The notes under the pieces: generated by a model
The model's database searches: none
Seen by the model: only the letters and a program-made list of their open reading frames with translations
What the model was told of the DNA's origin: nothing
Assembly: GCF_022965805.1 (NCBI RefSeq)
Contig: NC_133101.1
Location: 17,889,054-17,953,053, forward strand
Direction of reading: 5' to 3'
Length of the DNA stretch: 64,000 bases
DNA from: Primulina eburnea
Taxonomy: Eukaryota; Streptophyta; Magnoliopsida; Lamiales; Gesneriaceae
Position numbers and translations under genes: made by a program
In this document: positions 21,742-33,460 of the stretch, piece by piece
Numbering within the stretch: position 1 is the stretch's first letter
Layout: the number at the start of each line of letters is the position of its first letter

Positions 21742-24727
21742 CGGGAGAAAAGAAGCTGCTACAATCCATTCGACCAAAAGAAAAGGGATCGGTGACCTTT
21801 GGAGACAACAGCAAAGGGATCATAGAAGGCATCGGCTCAATAGGTATATCTAACTCTACTATTATTGATGATGTACTTCTTGTGAAAGGACTTAAACATA
21901 ACCTTCTAAGCATTAGTCAATTGTGCGATAGGGGTTATGAAGTCAAATTCACACCACACGATTGCACTGTATCACTCACAACTGACAAATCCATTAGTTT
22001 CAAAGGTTATAGAAGTGAAAGTATTTACAAGGTCGATTTAAAGATTTCATCTTTTTCAAAAATAAAAAGCCTTGCAACATTAAATGTTGATGACAACATT
22101 ATTTGGCATAGACGACTTGGTCATGTTGGGATGAGCACCATAGAAAAACTTTTAAAATTTGACCTAGTTTCCGGAATGCCAAAGCTGAATTTAAAATTAG
22201 ATTCTTTTTGTGATGCTTGTCAACTTGGTAAACACACAAAGGAATCTTTCAAAAATAAAAATTTTGTATCCACTTCTATGCCCTTGAACTACTTCACCTA
22301 GATTTATGTGGTCCCTCGAGGACAACTAGTCTAGGAGGTAAATCCTATGCTTTTGTCATTGTGGATGATTTTTCACGTTTTACTTGGACATTGTTTTTAG
22401 CCCTTAAAAGTGATGCCTTTGATCATTTCAAAATTTTTGTCAAAAAGGTTGAAAATGAGAAAAATCTTTTGATCAAACAAATCCGTAGTGACCACGGAAC
22501 GGAATTTCAAAATGAAAATTTTTCAATTTTTTGTCAAAACAAAGGCATTGGTCACAACTTTTCTTGTCCTAGAACTCCTCAACAAAACGGTGTCGTTGAG
22601 AGGAAGAATAGGACCCTAGTAGAGATTGCAAGGACCATGCTATGTGAGCATTCTCTACCAAAATATTTTTGGGCTGAAGCGATGGGTTCTGCTTGTTACA
22701 TCATCAATCGCGTATCAATAAGGCCAATTCTCAAGAAAACTCCATACGAACTATGGAGAGGGAGAAAGCCTAACATTTCTTACTTCCGCGCTTTTGGATC
22801 AAAATGCTTCATCCACAACAATGGTAAGGACAACCTGGGTAAGTTCGATGCTAAATCGGACAAAGGTATCTTTCTTGGTTACTCTACTTCTAGCAAAGCA
22901 TATAGAGTCTTTAATAAACGCACTTTACTAGTTGAAGAATCTATTCATGTCATATTTGATGAAACTAACCCTTGCTTTCCTAGACCTGTTGTTTCTGATG
23001 ATGATGACATAGATATCCTTGGCGAAGAATTGGAGTCCACAAGCCTAGATGATGTTCCTAAAGATCAAGAGGACGCACCTCTTCCGAAGGAGTGGACTAC
23101 GCACAAGGATCATCCAATGGACCTCATCATTGGTAGCCCATCGAAGGGAGTATCTACTCGCTCTTCTAATATGTGCAATTATCTTGCTTTTCTTTCTCAC
23201 ATAGAGCCTAAGAACATAGAAGAAGCTTTACTTGATGATTCTTGGATTATTGCTATGCAAGATGAACTAAATGAATTTAGAAGGAATAAAGTTTGGAATC
23301 TTGTACCAAGACCCACTGATAGACCTGTCATAGGAACTAAATGGGTATTTAGGAACAAGTTAGATGAGCATGGTACAATCACTAGAAATAAAGCTAGGCT
23401 AGTAGCTAAAGGATATAGTCAAGAAGAGGGAATTGATTATGATGAGACTTATGCTCCTGTTGCTAGACTAGAATCCATTCGCATGCTACTTGCTTTTGCT
23501 TGCTCTAGAGACTTTAAATTGTTTCAAATGGATGTTAAAAGTGCTTTTCTTAATGGTGATTTGAAAGAAGAAGTGTATGTTGAGCAACCTGTTGGTTTTG
23601 AAGATGTGCACTTATCTGATTATGTGTATAAACTTGATAAGGCTTTGTATGGTTTGAAACAACCTCCTAGAGCTTGGTATGAGAAATTGTCTACTTTCTT
23701 GCTGTCTAATGGTTTTTGTAGGGGTAAAGTTGATATTACCTTGTTTACCTTGACTAAAGATAATGATTTGCTGATAGTACAAATATATGTAGATGATATT
23801 ATTTTTGGTGCTACTAATGAACACTTGTGTAGAGATTTTTCTAAGCTTATGCAGGATCACTTTGAGATGAGCATGATGGGAGAGCTCAACTACTTCCTTG
23901 GTCTCCAAATCAAGCAATGCAAGGATGGTTTCTTTGTCAACCAAGGGAAGTACATCAAGGAGATGCTCAAAAAGTTTGGGATGGAGTCTTCCAAAGCCTC
24001 ATCCACACCTATGAGCACGACAGTCAGACTCGACAAAGATGAGGGAGGTAAACCTGTTGACCAAAAGTTATTTCGTAGCATGATTGGCTCCCTACTCTAT
24101 GCGACTGCTAGTAGACCTGACATTATGTTTAGTGTTTGCTTGTGTGCACGATTTCAATCATGTCCAAAGGAATCACACTTATTCGCCTTAAAACGCATTT
24201 TCAAATATCTTTAAAATACTCCAAATCTCGGATTATGGTATTCTAAGAACTCATTTTTCGATTTGAAAGCTTACTGTGATGCCGACTTTGGAGGATATAA
24301 GGTGGATAGAAAGAGCACTAGTGGTACTTGTTTCTTTTTGGGAAATTGCTTGGTGTCATGGTTTTCTAAAAAGCAAAACTGTGTTGCACTTTCAACGACC
24401 GAGGCCGAGTATATGGCTGCCGGTAGTTGTTGTGCGCAAATTCTTTGGATGAAGTATCAATTACTCGACTATGGTGTTACTTTTTCAAAAATTCCAATCT
24501 TTTGTGATAATACAAGCACCATATGTCTAACAAAGAATCCAGTTCAACATTCTCGTACAAAACATATTGACATTCGACATCATTTTATTCGTGATCACAT
24601 TGAGCAAAATGATGTTGAACTTCACTATGTTGACACCAAGAATCAAATTGCTGATATTTTTACAAAACCACTAGATGAATCTACTTTTACTCGTTTGCGT
24701 GGTGAACTTGGCATGATTGAGTTGTAA
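21678..24727 (+). pseudogene. pol: Element E pol, copy 2 (PR-INT-RT-RH, one frameshift and one stop)
   Basis: Same domain order as copy 1. A C is lost in the CCCC run at 22281-22283, breaking integrase just after the zinc motif. From about 22300 the frame continues to TAA 24212-24214, the stop shared with copy 1, between RT and RNase H. RNase H is intact here to IADIFTKPLDES and the natural stop at 24725-24727. Two private or shared breaks make it unable to give a full Pol. Confidence 0.92.
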
Positions 24728-24976
24728 ACATTAGTCAAATACTCTCGTACATATTTGTTAAATTGAGGGGGAGTATTATTAATGTGAGCATTATAATGTC
24801 GGATAATACAAATTAATTGTATTTATCCATAATTATGGCTCAACATTCATTTATGTGCTAAATATTTTAAATTTTAGGTGTTCCTCATCTTAGCTTATGT
24901 TTTTGTTAATTTTTGTTTATTTTATCTTTATGCATCATTGTATAAAAGACTTGCATTTATTAGTGGATATTTTACC
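24728..24976 (+). other. Element E 3' non-coding region 2, left part
   Basis: Identical in layout to 18515-18765, including the first purine tract. It is cut by F after TTACC (24972-24976) and continues at 32067. No gene seen. Confidence 0.85.
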
Positions 24977-25889
24977 TGTAGTGACCCGTTCCAGAATCAC
25001 CTACTAATCAGAACTTAAGCATACAAAATTAACGTTTAAAACTGAATCAGGCAAACAGCGGAAAACAGTAATACAACCCAATCGAATCTGTAAGTACAAA
25101 ATACTTAAACAACCTGATCGAACTAAATTTCAAGAACAAATACCAACAACTACAGGTCAACCTCTGCCAGCTCTCTGTCCACTCCCTCCTGGACCGTCCA
25201 ACCTGAGACCTGCCCCATCGAATAGGGTGTCCAAAACAGAGATAAACCGAGGACGTGAGCATAAAACGCTCAGCACCGAAAGCATGAGTATACAATACTA
25301 TGACATGCATGTATGCAAAATGTACTAGATACCAGGATTTGGGTATAACGAAATACTGCTCAGGTAAATGACGTCAAGGTATGTAGCACTCTGCGCCGTC
25401 GCACCAGGAGGTGGCTCCCATACCGAAATAAACCTGTGGATATACCGGTGACCTGACCACCGTCGGCCAACGGGGTCCAACCATCCACAACAAACGAGGG
25501 CTGAGCACCCTCTCAACAGGCTATCTCAAAGAAAATCAGGCCCAACATGATTATGCAAATGCCGCATAATAAACCATGCATCATATGACAGATAATAATG
25601 CAACATATAAACATGCAACACATAGTAAAACATATTCAATCCTGCTATCTCAGATAGTACTTTCGTACCTCAAACCAGTAGATCCTAGCAATCAGCCCTA
25701 GAATCAAGCCTGCGTCCGTAGTCAGCCCACTGATGCCGCTAGCTCCCAACTAGAGCACAGCTCCGCTACAAAACCAGTAGCTCCCCGCTAGTGCCTGAAC
25801 CTCGGGAAAAGACTAGAAACCCATCAGAAACGACTAAAACGCTCTGGAACACTCGGAATTGGCGAGTAAAAAGTGAAGCCTCGCGCCTG

Positions 25890-25897
25890 TATTTATA
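25890..25897 (-). promoter_or_regulatory. TATA box of element F LTR
   Basis: The minus strand reads TATAAATA, placed directly downstream of the dyad array. The copy in the other LTR is at 31761-31768. Same box sequence and same position relative to the array as in element E. Confidence 0.8.
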
Positions 25898-25923
25898 GAC
25901 AACGATCAGTAGATCCGATCCAC

Positions 25924-26138
25924 TTCGGAAGATCTGATCCGGTACACTTCGGACGATCCGAACCCTGATCGGACGATCCGAACCCTGCATGTCTTCCACG
26001 TGTCCAGCCACCTGTCTCGGACGATCCGAACCCTGATCGGACGATCCGAACCCTGCATGTCTTCCACGTGTCCAGCTACCTGTCTCGGACGATCCGAACC
26101 CTGATCGGACGATCCGAACCCTGATCGGACCTTCCGAT
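25924..26138. promoter_or_regulatory. Eight TCGGACGATCCGA dyads with two G-boxes in F LTR U3
   Basis: Dyads of the form (T/A/C)TCGGA-NNN-TCCGA start at 25924, 25948, 25968, 26016, 26036, 26084, 26104 and 26124. CACGTG G-boxes, reading GACACGTGG on the minus strand as in ABA-response elements, lie at 25997-26002 and 26065-26070 inside a 68-bp direct repeat. The other LTR has the same array at about 31797-32011 with one changed base. The position just upstream of TATA points to transcriptional control. Confidence 0.82.
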
Positions 26139-26195
26139 CCCACCGAAATATAATTAATCCAATAATTAACTCAAATTAGGCATCGGGATACTACA

Positions 26196-26231
26196 TTCTC
26201 CCCTCCTAAAAAGGATTTCGTCCGCGAAATC
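26196..26231 (-). other. Element F polypurine tract and adjacent hairpin
   Basis: On the minus strand, AGGAGGGGAGA ends at the LTR and is the polypurine tract that primes plus-strand synthesis. Just upstream, GATTTCG and CGAAATC (26214-26220 and 26225-26231) pair around a four-base loop. The same hairpin with changed but paired bases occurs in C and G. Confidence 0.75.
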
Positions 26232-26334
26232 GTGTCTGAAGAATGACAATTCTGAACAACAATACTTTCAACTTAAGAATGAATTACAACTGAAAGTACA
26301 ACTGAAATTACAATCATAACTGAAAATACTACAA

Positions 26335-29300
26335 CTAGAACAACTCTGGATGCTCTGACCGCATGCGACTCTCTAGTTCCCAAGTAGCTTCTTCAGTATC
26401 TCGGCTCTGCCACTGCACTAAGACAAGAGGAATAGTCTTATTCCGCAGTACCTTATCCTTCCGGTCTAAGATCGAAACCGGTCTTTCCACAAAAGACAAA
26501 TCCGGATTCAGCTGAACTTCTGTCGGAGGCAAAACATGAGACTCATCCGCTACGTATCGTCTCAACAAGGACACATGAAACACATTGTGAACACTAGACA
26601 GATACGGTGGCAAAGCTAATCTGTAGGCCAAATCTCCCACACATTCTAAGATCTCAAAAGGACCAATGAATCTCGGAGATAGCTTACCCTTGAGTCCAAA
26701 TCTCAGAATCCTCCGAAAAGGTGATACCTTGAGAAACACTTTCTCGCCTGCATCAAAATGAAGAGGTCTGCGCTTGGTGTTTGCATAACTCGCTTGTCGA
26801 TCCTGAGCAGTCTTAATCCGCTGTTTGATCACAAGAACTTTGTCCATGGCCTGCTGAATCAATTCTGGGCCCTCGACCTGTCGTTCTCCGACTTCCTCCC
26901 AGAACAGAGGAGTACGACAACGTCGACCATACAATGCTTCAAACGGAGTCATACCAATACTCCTATGAAAACTGTTGTTGTATGCAAACTCTATCAGTGG
27001 CAGATGATCCTGCCAAGCTGGCCCGAAATCCATCACACAAGATCTCAACATATCCTCAAGAGTACGAATAGTCCTCTCTGACTGACCGTCAGTCTCTGGG
27101 TGATATGCAGTACTCAAACTCAAGGTAGTGCCCAAAGCTTGCTGAAAGCTGCCCCAAAATCTAGATGTAAATCGAGGATCTCTGTCACTAACGATACTCA
27201 CGGGCACACCATGAAACCGTACAATCTCCTGAATGTACAACCGTGCCATCCGATCGAAAGTGAAATCTCTGTTATACGGAAGAAAATGGGCAGACTTAGT
27301 AAGCCGATCCACTATCACCCAGATAGCATCTCTATTCCCCACAGACATAGGCAAGTGAGTCACGAAGTCCATCGTGATATGCTCCCACTTCCACTCCGGA
27401 ATAGGAAGATTCTGCAACAAACCTCCAGGTCGTCGATACTCAGCCTTCACCTGCTGACAGACTAGGCACTTGGAGACATACTGATAAACATTACGTTTCA
27501 TACCTTTCCACCAAAATCGAGTCCTCAAATCCTTATACATCTTGTTGCTCCCCGGATGAACACTCAACTTGCTACGATGAGCCTGGGACAAAATCTCCTC
27601 CCTCAAAGTGTCATCTTCCGGTACAACAACACGACCAGATAAGCACAAAAGACCCTCGGACTGATAGTGGAATCCAGAAGTATTATCTCCATCAGCCAAC
27701 CGAGCTAATTTCTGAACCTTAGAATCAGACATCTGAGCATCTCTAATCCGAGAATACAAAACTGGCTCAGACAAAATAGTAGCTACACGGATACTCTCTG
27801 TTCCCTTCCGATGCTTACAATTGAATCCCATCGAACAGAAATCCTGAATAATCCCAGATACAGCACAAGTCTGAAGAGCAGACAATCTCACCTTGCGACT
27901 AAGAGCATCGGCCGTGAGATTCGCAGATCCTGGATGATACTTAATATCACAATCATAATCCTTGAGTAGATCCATCCAACGACGCTGACGCATGTTCAAC
28001 TCAGCCTGAGTGAACAGATACTTCAAACTCTTATGGTCAGTGAAAATCTCAAATCGCTCACCATACAGATAATGGCGCCAGATTTTCAAAGCAAAAACGA
28101 TCGCTGCTAATTCCAGATCATGAACAGGATAGTTTTCCTCATGAGACTTCAACTGTCTCGACGCATAAGCAATCACATGCTCATTCTGCATCAGAACACA
28201 CCCTAGTCCCTGTAAAGAGGCATCGGTGTAAACACTGAAACCACCAGATCCAGACGGTAAAGCCAAAACAGGCGCAGATGTCAAACGTCTGCGAAGTTCC
28301 AAGAAACTCTCTTCGCACTCTGATGTCCACTCAAATGAAACATCTTTCCGAGTGAGCTGAGTGAGTGGCTTAGCAATCTGAGAGAAGTTGACAATGAAAC
28401 GGCGATAATACCCAGCCAATCCCAGAAAACTGCGGATCTCGGCTACTGTCGTCGGACGCGACCAGTTCAATACCGCTTCCACCTTGCTCGGGTCAACTGA
28501 AACTCCCTTGCTAGAAATGACATGACCAAGGAATACAACCCTGCCAATCCAAAACTGACATTTACTCAACTTCGCATAAAGCTGTTTCTCGCGAAGTGTC
28601 TGTAAAATAATCCTTAAGTGTTGTACGTGTTCTTGCTGATCATGCGAATAGATCAAGATATCATCTATAAACACCACAACAAACTTATCCAAGAAATCCC
28701 GAAATACCCGATTCATCAGATCCATAAAAACTGCTGGTGCATTCGTCACCCCAAAAGGCATAACCAGAAACTCATAATGCCCATACCGGGTCCTGAATGC
28801 AGTTTTCGATATATCTCCCTGATGAACTCGAAGCTGATGATAACCAGACCTTAAATCAATCTTGGAATACACAGAGGAACCTTGCAGTTGATCAAATAAA
28901 TCATCAATCCGTGGCAACGGATACTTATTCTTTATCGTAGCACGATTCAACTGCCGATAATCTATGCAGAGCCGCATAGAGCCATCCTTCTTTTTGACAA
29001 AAAGAACTGGTGCTCCCCACGGGGACACGCTGGGTCGAATATACCCCTTGTCAAGAAGATCCTGCAACTGCTGTTTCAATTCTTGCATCTCCGATGGAGC
29101 TAAACGATAAGGAGCTCTAGAGATTGGTGCCGTGCCTGGCACTAAATCAATGCCGAAATCCACTTCCCGAACGGAAGGAAAACCAGGAATCTCCTTGGGA
29201 AAAACATCCGGAAAATCGCAAACCACTGGAATGTCACTGATACCGACACTATCTGCGGACGAATCAATAGCATAGATAAGGTAGCCTTCCCCGCCCGACT

Positions 29301-30762
29301 CTAAAGCACGACAGGCTTTCAGAGCAGAAACCACAGGCATCGGGGGTCGCGCTCCCTCTCCATAGAAAAACCAACTGTCGCCCTCAACTGGACGAAACTG
29401 CACAAACTTCTGATAACAGTCCACAGTAGCTCTAAACACAGTCAGCACATCTATTCCCAGAATGCAATCAAAATCCTCCATTGCAAGAATCATCAAATTA
29501 GCAGTTAAAACATTACCCTCAAACTCTAGAGGACAACCCAAAACTAGACGTTTAGCTAGCACCGAATGACCCATCGGTGTGGAAACAGATACCACAACGT
29601 CCAAAGAAGTGAAAGGTAACGCATGACGCTTAGCAAATCTCGCAGATATGAATGAATGTGATGCACCAGTATCAATGAGAACGTAAGCAGGTAATCCACA
29701 TAATAAAAAAACACCTGCGATAACTCTCTCGTTCTCCTCAGCAGCCTGATCCTGGTTAAGAGCAAAGACCTGCCCTTGAGTACGCGGTTGGAGGTTAGAA
29801 CCCTGAGTAGACTGTCCCTGCTGTGGCCTCTGATGAACTGAAGCCTGAGAACCAGATCCTGATCCTCCGCCCGTCTGTGGACAATCTCTCTTCATGTGGC
29901 CCATCTCACCGCACTTGTAACAAGCACCCGCAACCTTGCGACAACGCTCCGTCGGATGATCCTTCCCGCAATGCTGACACGGGCCCTTCTTCTTCCCAAA
30001 ATGGTGAACTCCTCCAGATCCAGAGGAAGAAGAAGTAGATCCAGCCTTCTTAAATGCTTGGGCGCGGGGACCCAAAGAACTAGTAGGACGAGCAGACTGC
30101 ATGGCTCGACCTCTCAGCAAACTGCCCTCAGCCTGGCGACAACGATTCACAAGGCCCTCATACGATGTCGGATCATCACAGACAACAACCCGATCATAAA
30201 TCTTCTGATTGAGGCCCTGAAGAAAATGGTTATACTTGGCCCTAGCATTGTCACTGACATGTGGAACATACGGAAGCAACTCAAAGAACTTCTGCTGATA
30301 CTCATCAACAGACAAACTTCCCTGCTTCAGATTGATCAACTCAATCGCCTTGGTCTGCAGAAAAGCTGGCGGAAAGTAAAGCAGCATGAAAGCGGCTCGG
30401 AAATCGGCCCAAAGAACTCGACCCTGTCGCTGAACTATCGGTGCAGAGGTAGACCTCCACCACTTACGCGCACCACCCTCCAGCAAGAAATCAAGGGTAT
30501 CAATCTGCTGCTCCGCCGAGCACTGAAAAGTCTTGAAGCAGCTCTCCATCCTCTCAAGCCAGTTCTCCGCAACATCCGGAGTCTCACCGCCCGAAAGAGG
30601 TTTCGGCCCCATCTGCAAGAACCGATGCATACTAAAACTCCGAGGCTCATCACGACGGTGTCGACGACGTTCTCGATGCTCTCGGCGACGCTCCCGATCG
30701 TCGCGGTCTCCCCAGCGTCCAATGCTGCCATGACTACTAGCATTGTCGTCAAAACCAGACAT
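26335..30762 (-). CDS. gag-pol: Element F gag-pol polyprotein with chromodomain, intact
   Basis: 1475 residues from ATG 30762. Arg-rich N-terminus; Gag core about 50-210; CCHC knuckle [14 protein letters not shown] at about 281-294; protease [10 protein letters not shown] from about 362; RT about 560-760 with FIDD near 698-701 (the YXDD site); RNase H with YTDAS near 845; integrase zinc motif about 1062-1105 (H-H-C-C, ending CLVCQQVK); DDE core with [20 protein letters not shown] and TDGQSERT (about 1130-1230); chromodomain-like end [14 protein letters not shown]. There is no stop or frameshift. It would make the particle, copy RNA to DNA and integrate it, with the chromodomain steering insertion. 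Plus-strand ORFs across it are shadows. Confidence 0.97.
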   Translation of the reverse strand: MSGFDDNASSHGSIGRWGDRDDRERRREHRERRRHRRDEPRSFSMHRFLQMGPKPLSGGETPDVAENWLERMESCFKTFQCSAEQQIDTLDFLLEGGARKWWRSTSAPIVQRQGRVLWADFRAAFMLLYFPPAFLQTKAIELINLKQGSLSVDEYQQKFFELLPYVPHVSDNARAKYNHFLQGLNQKIYDRVVVCDDPTSYEGLVNRCRQAEGSLLRGRAMQSARPTSSLGPRAQAFKKAGSTSSSSGSGGVHHFGKKKGPCQHCGKDHPTERCRKVAGACYKCGEMGHMKRDCPQTGGGSGSGSQASVHQRPQQGQSTQGSNLQPRTQGQVFALNQDQAAEENERVIAGVFLLCGLPAYVLIDTGASHSFISARFAKRHALPFTSLDVVVSVSTPMGHSVLAKRLVLGCPLEFEGNVLTANLMILAMEDFDCILGIDVLTVFRATVDCYQKFVQFRPVEGDSWFFYGEGARPPMPVVSALKACRALESGGEGYLIYAIDSSADSVGISDIPVVCDFPDVFPKEIPGFPSVREVDFGIDLVPGTAPISRAPYRLAPSEMQELKQQLQDLLDKGYIRPSVSPWGAPVLFVKKKDGSMRLCIDYRQLNRATIKNKYPLPRIDDLFDQLQGSSVYSKIDLRSGYHQLRVHQGDISKTAFRTRYGHYEFLVMPFGVTNAPAVFMDLMNRVFRDFLDKFVVVFIDDILIYSHDQQEHVQHLRIILQTLREKQLYAKLSKCQFWIGRVVFLGHVISSKGVSVDPSKVEAVLNWSRPTTVAEIRSFLGLAGYYRRFIVNFSQIAKPLTQLTRKDVSFEWTSECEESFLELRRRLTSAPVLALPSGSGGFSVYTDASLQGLGCVLMQNEHVIAYASRQLKSHEENYPVHDLELAAIVFALKIWRHYLYGERFEIFTDHKSLKYLFTQAELNMRQRRWMDLLKDYDCDIKYHPGSANLTADALSRKVRLSALQTCAVSGIIQDFCSMGFNCKHRKGTESIRVATILSEPVLYSRIRDAQMSDSKVQKLARLADGDNTSGFHYQSEGLLCLSGRVVVPEDDTLREEILSQAHRSKLSVHPGSNKMYKDLRTRFWWKGMKRNVYQYVSKCLVCQQVKAEYRRPGGLLQNLPIPEWKWEHITMDFVTHLPMSVGNRDAIWVIVDRLTKSAHFLPYNRDFTFDRMARLYIQEIVRFHGVPVSIVSDRDPRFTSRFWGSFQQALGTTLSLSTAYHPETDGQSERTIRTLEDMLRSCVMDFGPAWQDHLPLIEFAYNNSFHRSIGMTPFEALYGRRCRTPLFWEEVGERQVEGPELIQQAMDKVLVIKQRIKTAQDRQASYANTKRRPLHFDAGEKVFLKVSPFRRILRFGLKGKLSPRFIGPFEILECVGDLAYRLALPPYLSSVHNVFHVSLLRRYVADESHVLPPTEVQLNPDLSFVERPVSILDRKDKVLRNKTIPLVLVQWQSRDTEEATWELESRMRSEHPELF

Positions 30763-30830
30763 CTCTAGCTACAAAAGTTACCAGAGATTAAACCCAAAAG
30801 AACAGTTCCAAATCCCAAAATCTTAATGCA

Positions 30831-30843
30831 TGCTCTGATACCA
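30831..30843 (-). other. Element F primer-binding site
   Basis: The minus strand reads TGGTATCAGAGCA, four bases from the LTR end at 30848. It matches initiator tRNA-Met and primes first-strand synthesis. Confidence 0.9.
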
Positions 30844-30847
30844 TAAA

Positions 30848-32066
30848 TGTAGTGACCCGTTCCAGAATCACCTACTAATCAGAACTTAAGCATACAAAAT
30901 TAACGTTTAAAACTGAATCAGGCAAACAGCGGAAAACAGTAATACAACCCAATCGAATCTGTAAGTACAAAATACTTAAACAACCAGATCGAACTAAATT
31001 CCAAGAACAAATACCAACAATTACAGGTCAACCTCTGCCAGCTCTCTGTCCACTCCCTCCTGGACCGTCCAACCTGAGACCTGCCCCATCGAATAGGGTG
31101 TCCAAAACAGAGATAAACCGAGGACGTGAGCATAAAACGCTCAGCACCGAAAGCATGAGTATACAAGACTATGACATGCATGTATGCAAAATGTACTGGA
31201 TACCAGGATCTGGGTATAACGAAATACTGCTCAGGTAAATGACGTCAAGGTATGTAGCACTCTGCGCCGTCGCACCAGGAGGTGGCTCCCATACCGAAAT
31301 AAACCTGTGGATATACCGGTGACCTGACCACCGTCGGCCAACGGGGTCCAACCATCCACAACAAACGAGGGCTGAGCACCCTCTCAACAGGCTATCTCAA
31401 AGAAAATCAGGCCCAACATGATTATGCAAATGCCGCATAATAAACCATGCATCATATGACAGATAATAATGCAACATATAAACATGCAACACATAGTAAA
31501 GCATACTCAATCCTGCTATCTCAGATAGTACTTTCGTACCTCAAACCAGTAGATCCTAGCAATCAGCCCTAGAATCAAGCCTGCGTCCGTAGTCAGCCCA
31601 CTGATGCCGCTAGCTCCCAACTAGAGCACAGCTCCGCTACAAAACCAGTAGCTCCCCGCTAGTGCCTGAACCTCGGGAAAAGACTAGAAACCCATCAGAA
31701 ACGACTAAAACGCTCTGGAACACTCGGAATTGACGAGTAAAAAGTGAAGCCTCGCGCCTGTATTTATAGACAACGATCAGTAGATCCGATCCACTTCGGA
31801 AGATCTGATCCGGTACACTTCGGACGATCCGAACCCTGATCGGACGATCCGAACCCTGCATGTCTTCCACGTGTCCAGCCACCTGTCTCGGACGATCCGA
31901 ACCCTGATCGGATGATCCGAACCCTGCATGTCTTCCACGTGTCCAGCTACCTGTCTCGGACGATCCGAACCCTGATCGGACGATCCGAACCCTGATCGGA
32001 CCTTCCGATCCCACCGAAATATAATTAATCCAATAATTAACTCAAATTAGGCATCGGGATACTACA
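30848..32066 (-). repeat. Element F 5' LTR
   Basis: 1219 bp, the promoter-bearing copy for gag-pol at 30762. About ten substitutions from the left LTR (for example in the 30985-31025, 31165-31215 and 31500-31510 stretches). It contains the same dyads, G-boxes and TATA box. One dyad has an A where the left LTR has G. Confidence 0.95.
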
Positions 32067-32298
32067 TTACCTGTTTATTTGTCTCTCTTTATGCTTATGT
32101 CTTTTTGATTATCGCAAAAAGGGGGAGAATTTATTTGGTTAAAATTGCTATTAAATGGTTATTAAATAAATTCGCTTTAATTCAACCTCTTAGATTTGTT
32201 ATTTGATTAAGGGGGAGTTATTTAATAACATTTAGTTTATGTTGATTATTGTTTCTCAATTTTTAACCAAGTTTTGTGATCATCAAAAAGGGGGAGAT
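32067..32298 (+). other. Element E 3' non-coding region 2, right part
   Basis: It continues 24976 after F and begins with the second TSD copy. It holds three further purine tracts, the last (from about 32285) directly before LTR3. No gene seen. Confidence 0.85.
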
Positions 32299-33455
32299 TG
32301 TTACGCCTTAAACGCATACAAATCTCGAGGATGAGATTAATGTTTTTAATGCTGTAACATATCCCAAAGTTTTTGTTTTGATGATACCAAAACTTGGCTT
32401 AAAAATGTACTAATGTTTTATATTGAGGCATGCAGGAAATTAAGAACAAGGTTACGTTCGGAAGATCCGAAATTCGGTTCGGACGTTCCGAAATTGTGCA
32501 AATCAGAAGCAAAATAGAAGCTGTTCGGAAGCTGCGAGGAGCAAGTTCGGACGTTCCGAAGACTGGATCGGACGTTCCGAACACAAGCAATCAAATCACT
32601 TCAATCCGGAGACAATTTGATCTGACTGATTGATTGAGTAGATTTCGGACGCTACGATGGACATGATCGGAAGCTACGAAGTGTTGAAGATTTCAAATCT
32701 CCGGAACGCGGGAAAGTTCGGACGGTACAAACTGGAGTTCGGACCTTCCGAAGTTGTTCATACACTGTCTGAAAGAATTGTTCGGAAGAAACGAAGCTTG
32801 ATCGGTCCCTCCGAAGCATATGTTCGGACCCTACGAAGTCAAGAACGGAAGATCCGAAGTCATTCCAGAATTTCGCAAATTGATTGCAATCACTTCGGAA
32901 GTTCCGAAGAATAAACAGAAGATCCGAACCTTGGCGTCCAAGACTAGTATAAATAGGCCTTTGAGGATGCATTATCAACCATCCCACTCCATTCTCTCTT
33001 GTCTCTTACAAAGCTTTCTACTATCTCTTGTGTGCGTTGATTAAAAGAGTTGATATCAAAAGAGTTGTAGAAAAAGAGTGAAAGTAATACTCTCGAGTGG
33101 GTTGTAAAGTTCGTGGCTATCCTTGGAGCCCTCAAGGCCAAGTAGACGCATCAAGGCGTGGTTGTAAAAGCTAGCTTGGAGCTCCTAAAGCCAAGTCGTT
33201 ATAGTGATACCTCGATCCTCATCGAGAAGGGGAGACGTAGACGATTCTTCGTCGAACTTCCATAAACATCTCTATCCCTCTTTACTTTACGCATTTACTT
33301 TATTGCATTTAAATTACGCATTTATTTTACGCATTCATTTATCATATTTATTTGTGATTGTCCTTCAAGTCTTCCGCTTGCAATTTTTTGAAAACTCGTT
33401 TTAAAAACGCTAAAGGGCCTTAAAGAACCTATTCACCCCCCTTTTAGGTTCTTCA
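32299..33455 (+). repeat. Element E LTR3
   Basis: 1157 bp, preceded by the polypurine tract and ending TTCTTCA before the outer TSD TGGGA. Compared with LTR2 it has five or six substitutions and a two-base loss (near 33050). It is the true 3' end of E. Dyads from 32457 and a TATA box near 32949 are kept. Confidence 0.95.
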
Positions 33456-33460
33456 TGGGA

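Larger units (their letters stand above)
24977..26195 (-). repeat. Element F 3' LTR
   Basis: 1219 bp from TGTAGTGACCCG to GGGATACTACA on the plus strand. It is the partner of 30848-32066. It carries a TATA box (25890-25897, minus) and, upstream of that on the minus strand, the dyad array with two G-box motifs. Small ORFs inside it are duplicated in the other LTR and are not genes. Confidence 0.95.
24977..32066 (-). mobile_element. Element F: intact Ty3/gypsy Tekay-type chromovirus (TSD TTACC)
   Basis: 7090 bp, minus orientation, with TG/CA ends. TTACC at 24972-24976 and 32067-32071 is the TSD, and the empty site is seen in internal copy 1 of E. The two 1219-bp LTRs differ at about ten positions. 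A primer-binding site, polypurine tract and one uninterrupted gag-pol are all present, so it could be autonomous. The C-terminal chromodomain places it with chromoviruses. Confidence 0.96.
12776..33455 (+). mobile_element. Element E: three-LTR, two-internal-region copia element (TSD TGGGA)
   Basis: Structure: LTR1 12776-13934, internal 1 13935-18990, LTR2 18991-20149, internal 2 20150-32298 (holding element F), LTR3 32299-33455. TGGGA flanks the whole at 12771-12775 and 33456-33460, with no TSD around the middle LTR. Removing E restores D's gag (EFELGYEP). The three LTRs differ by only 2 to about 8 changes. The two interiors share the same gag/pol frame break and the same TAA in pol. One insertion followed by unequal LTR recombination is the simplest reading. 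The gag, pol order and GGGGGAG tracts fit SIRE/Maximus. Confidence 0.93.

Noticed and set aside
25047..25516. Minus-strand ORFs of 87 and 63 codons in F's LTR
   Set aside because: They occur in both LTRs only because the LTRs are copies. They cross the transcribed leader without motif or family match.
29896..30768. 290-codon plus-strand ORF
   Set aside because: It lies exactly antisense to the Gag part of the intact F gag-pol. The reverse frame is open because of codon bias there, and no promoter is seen.
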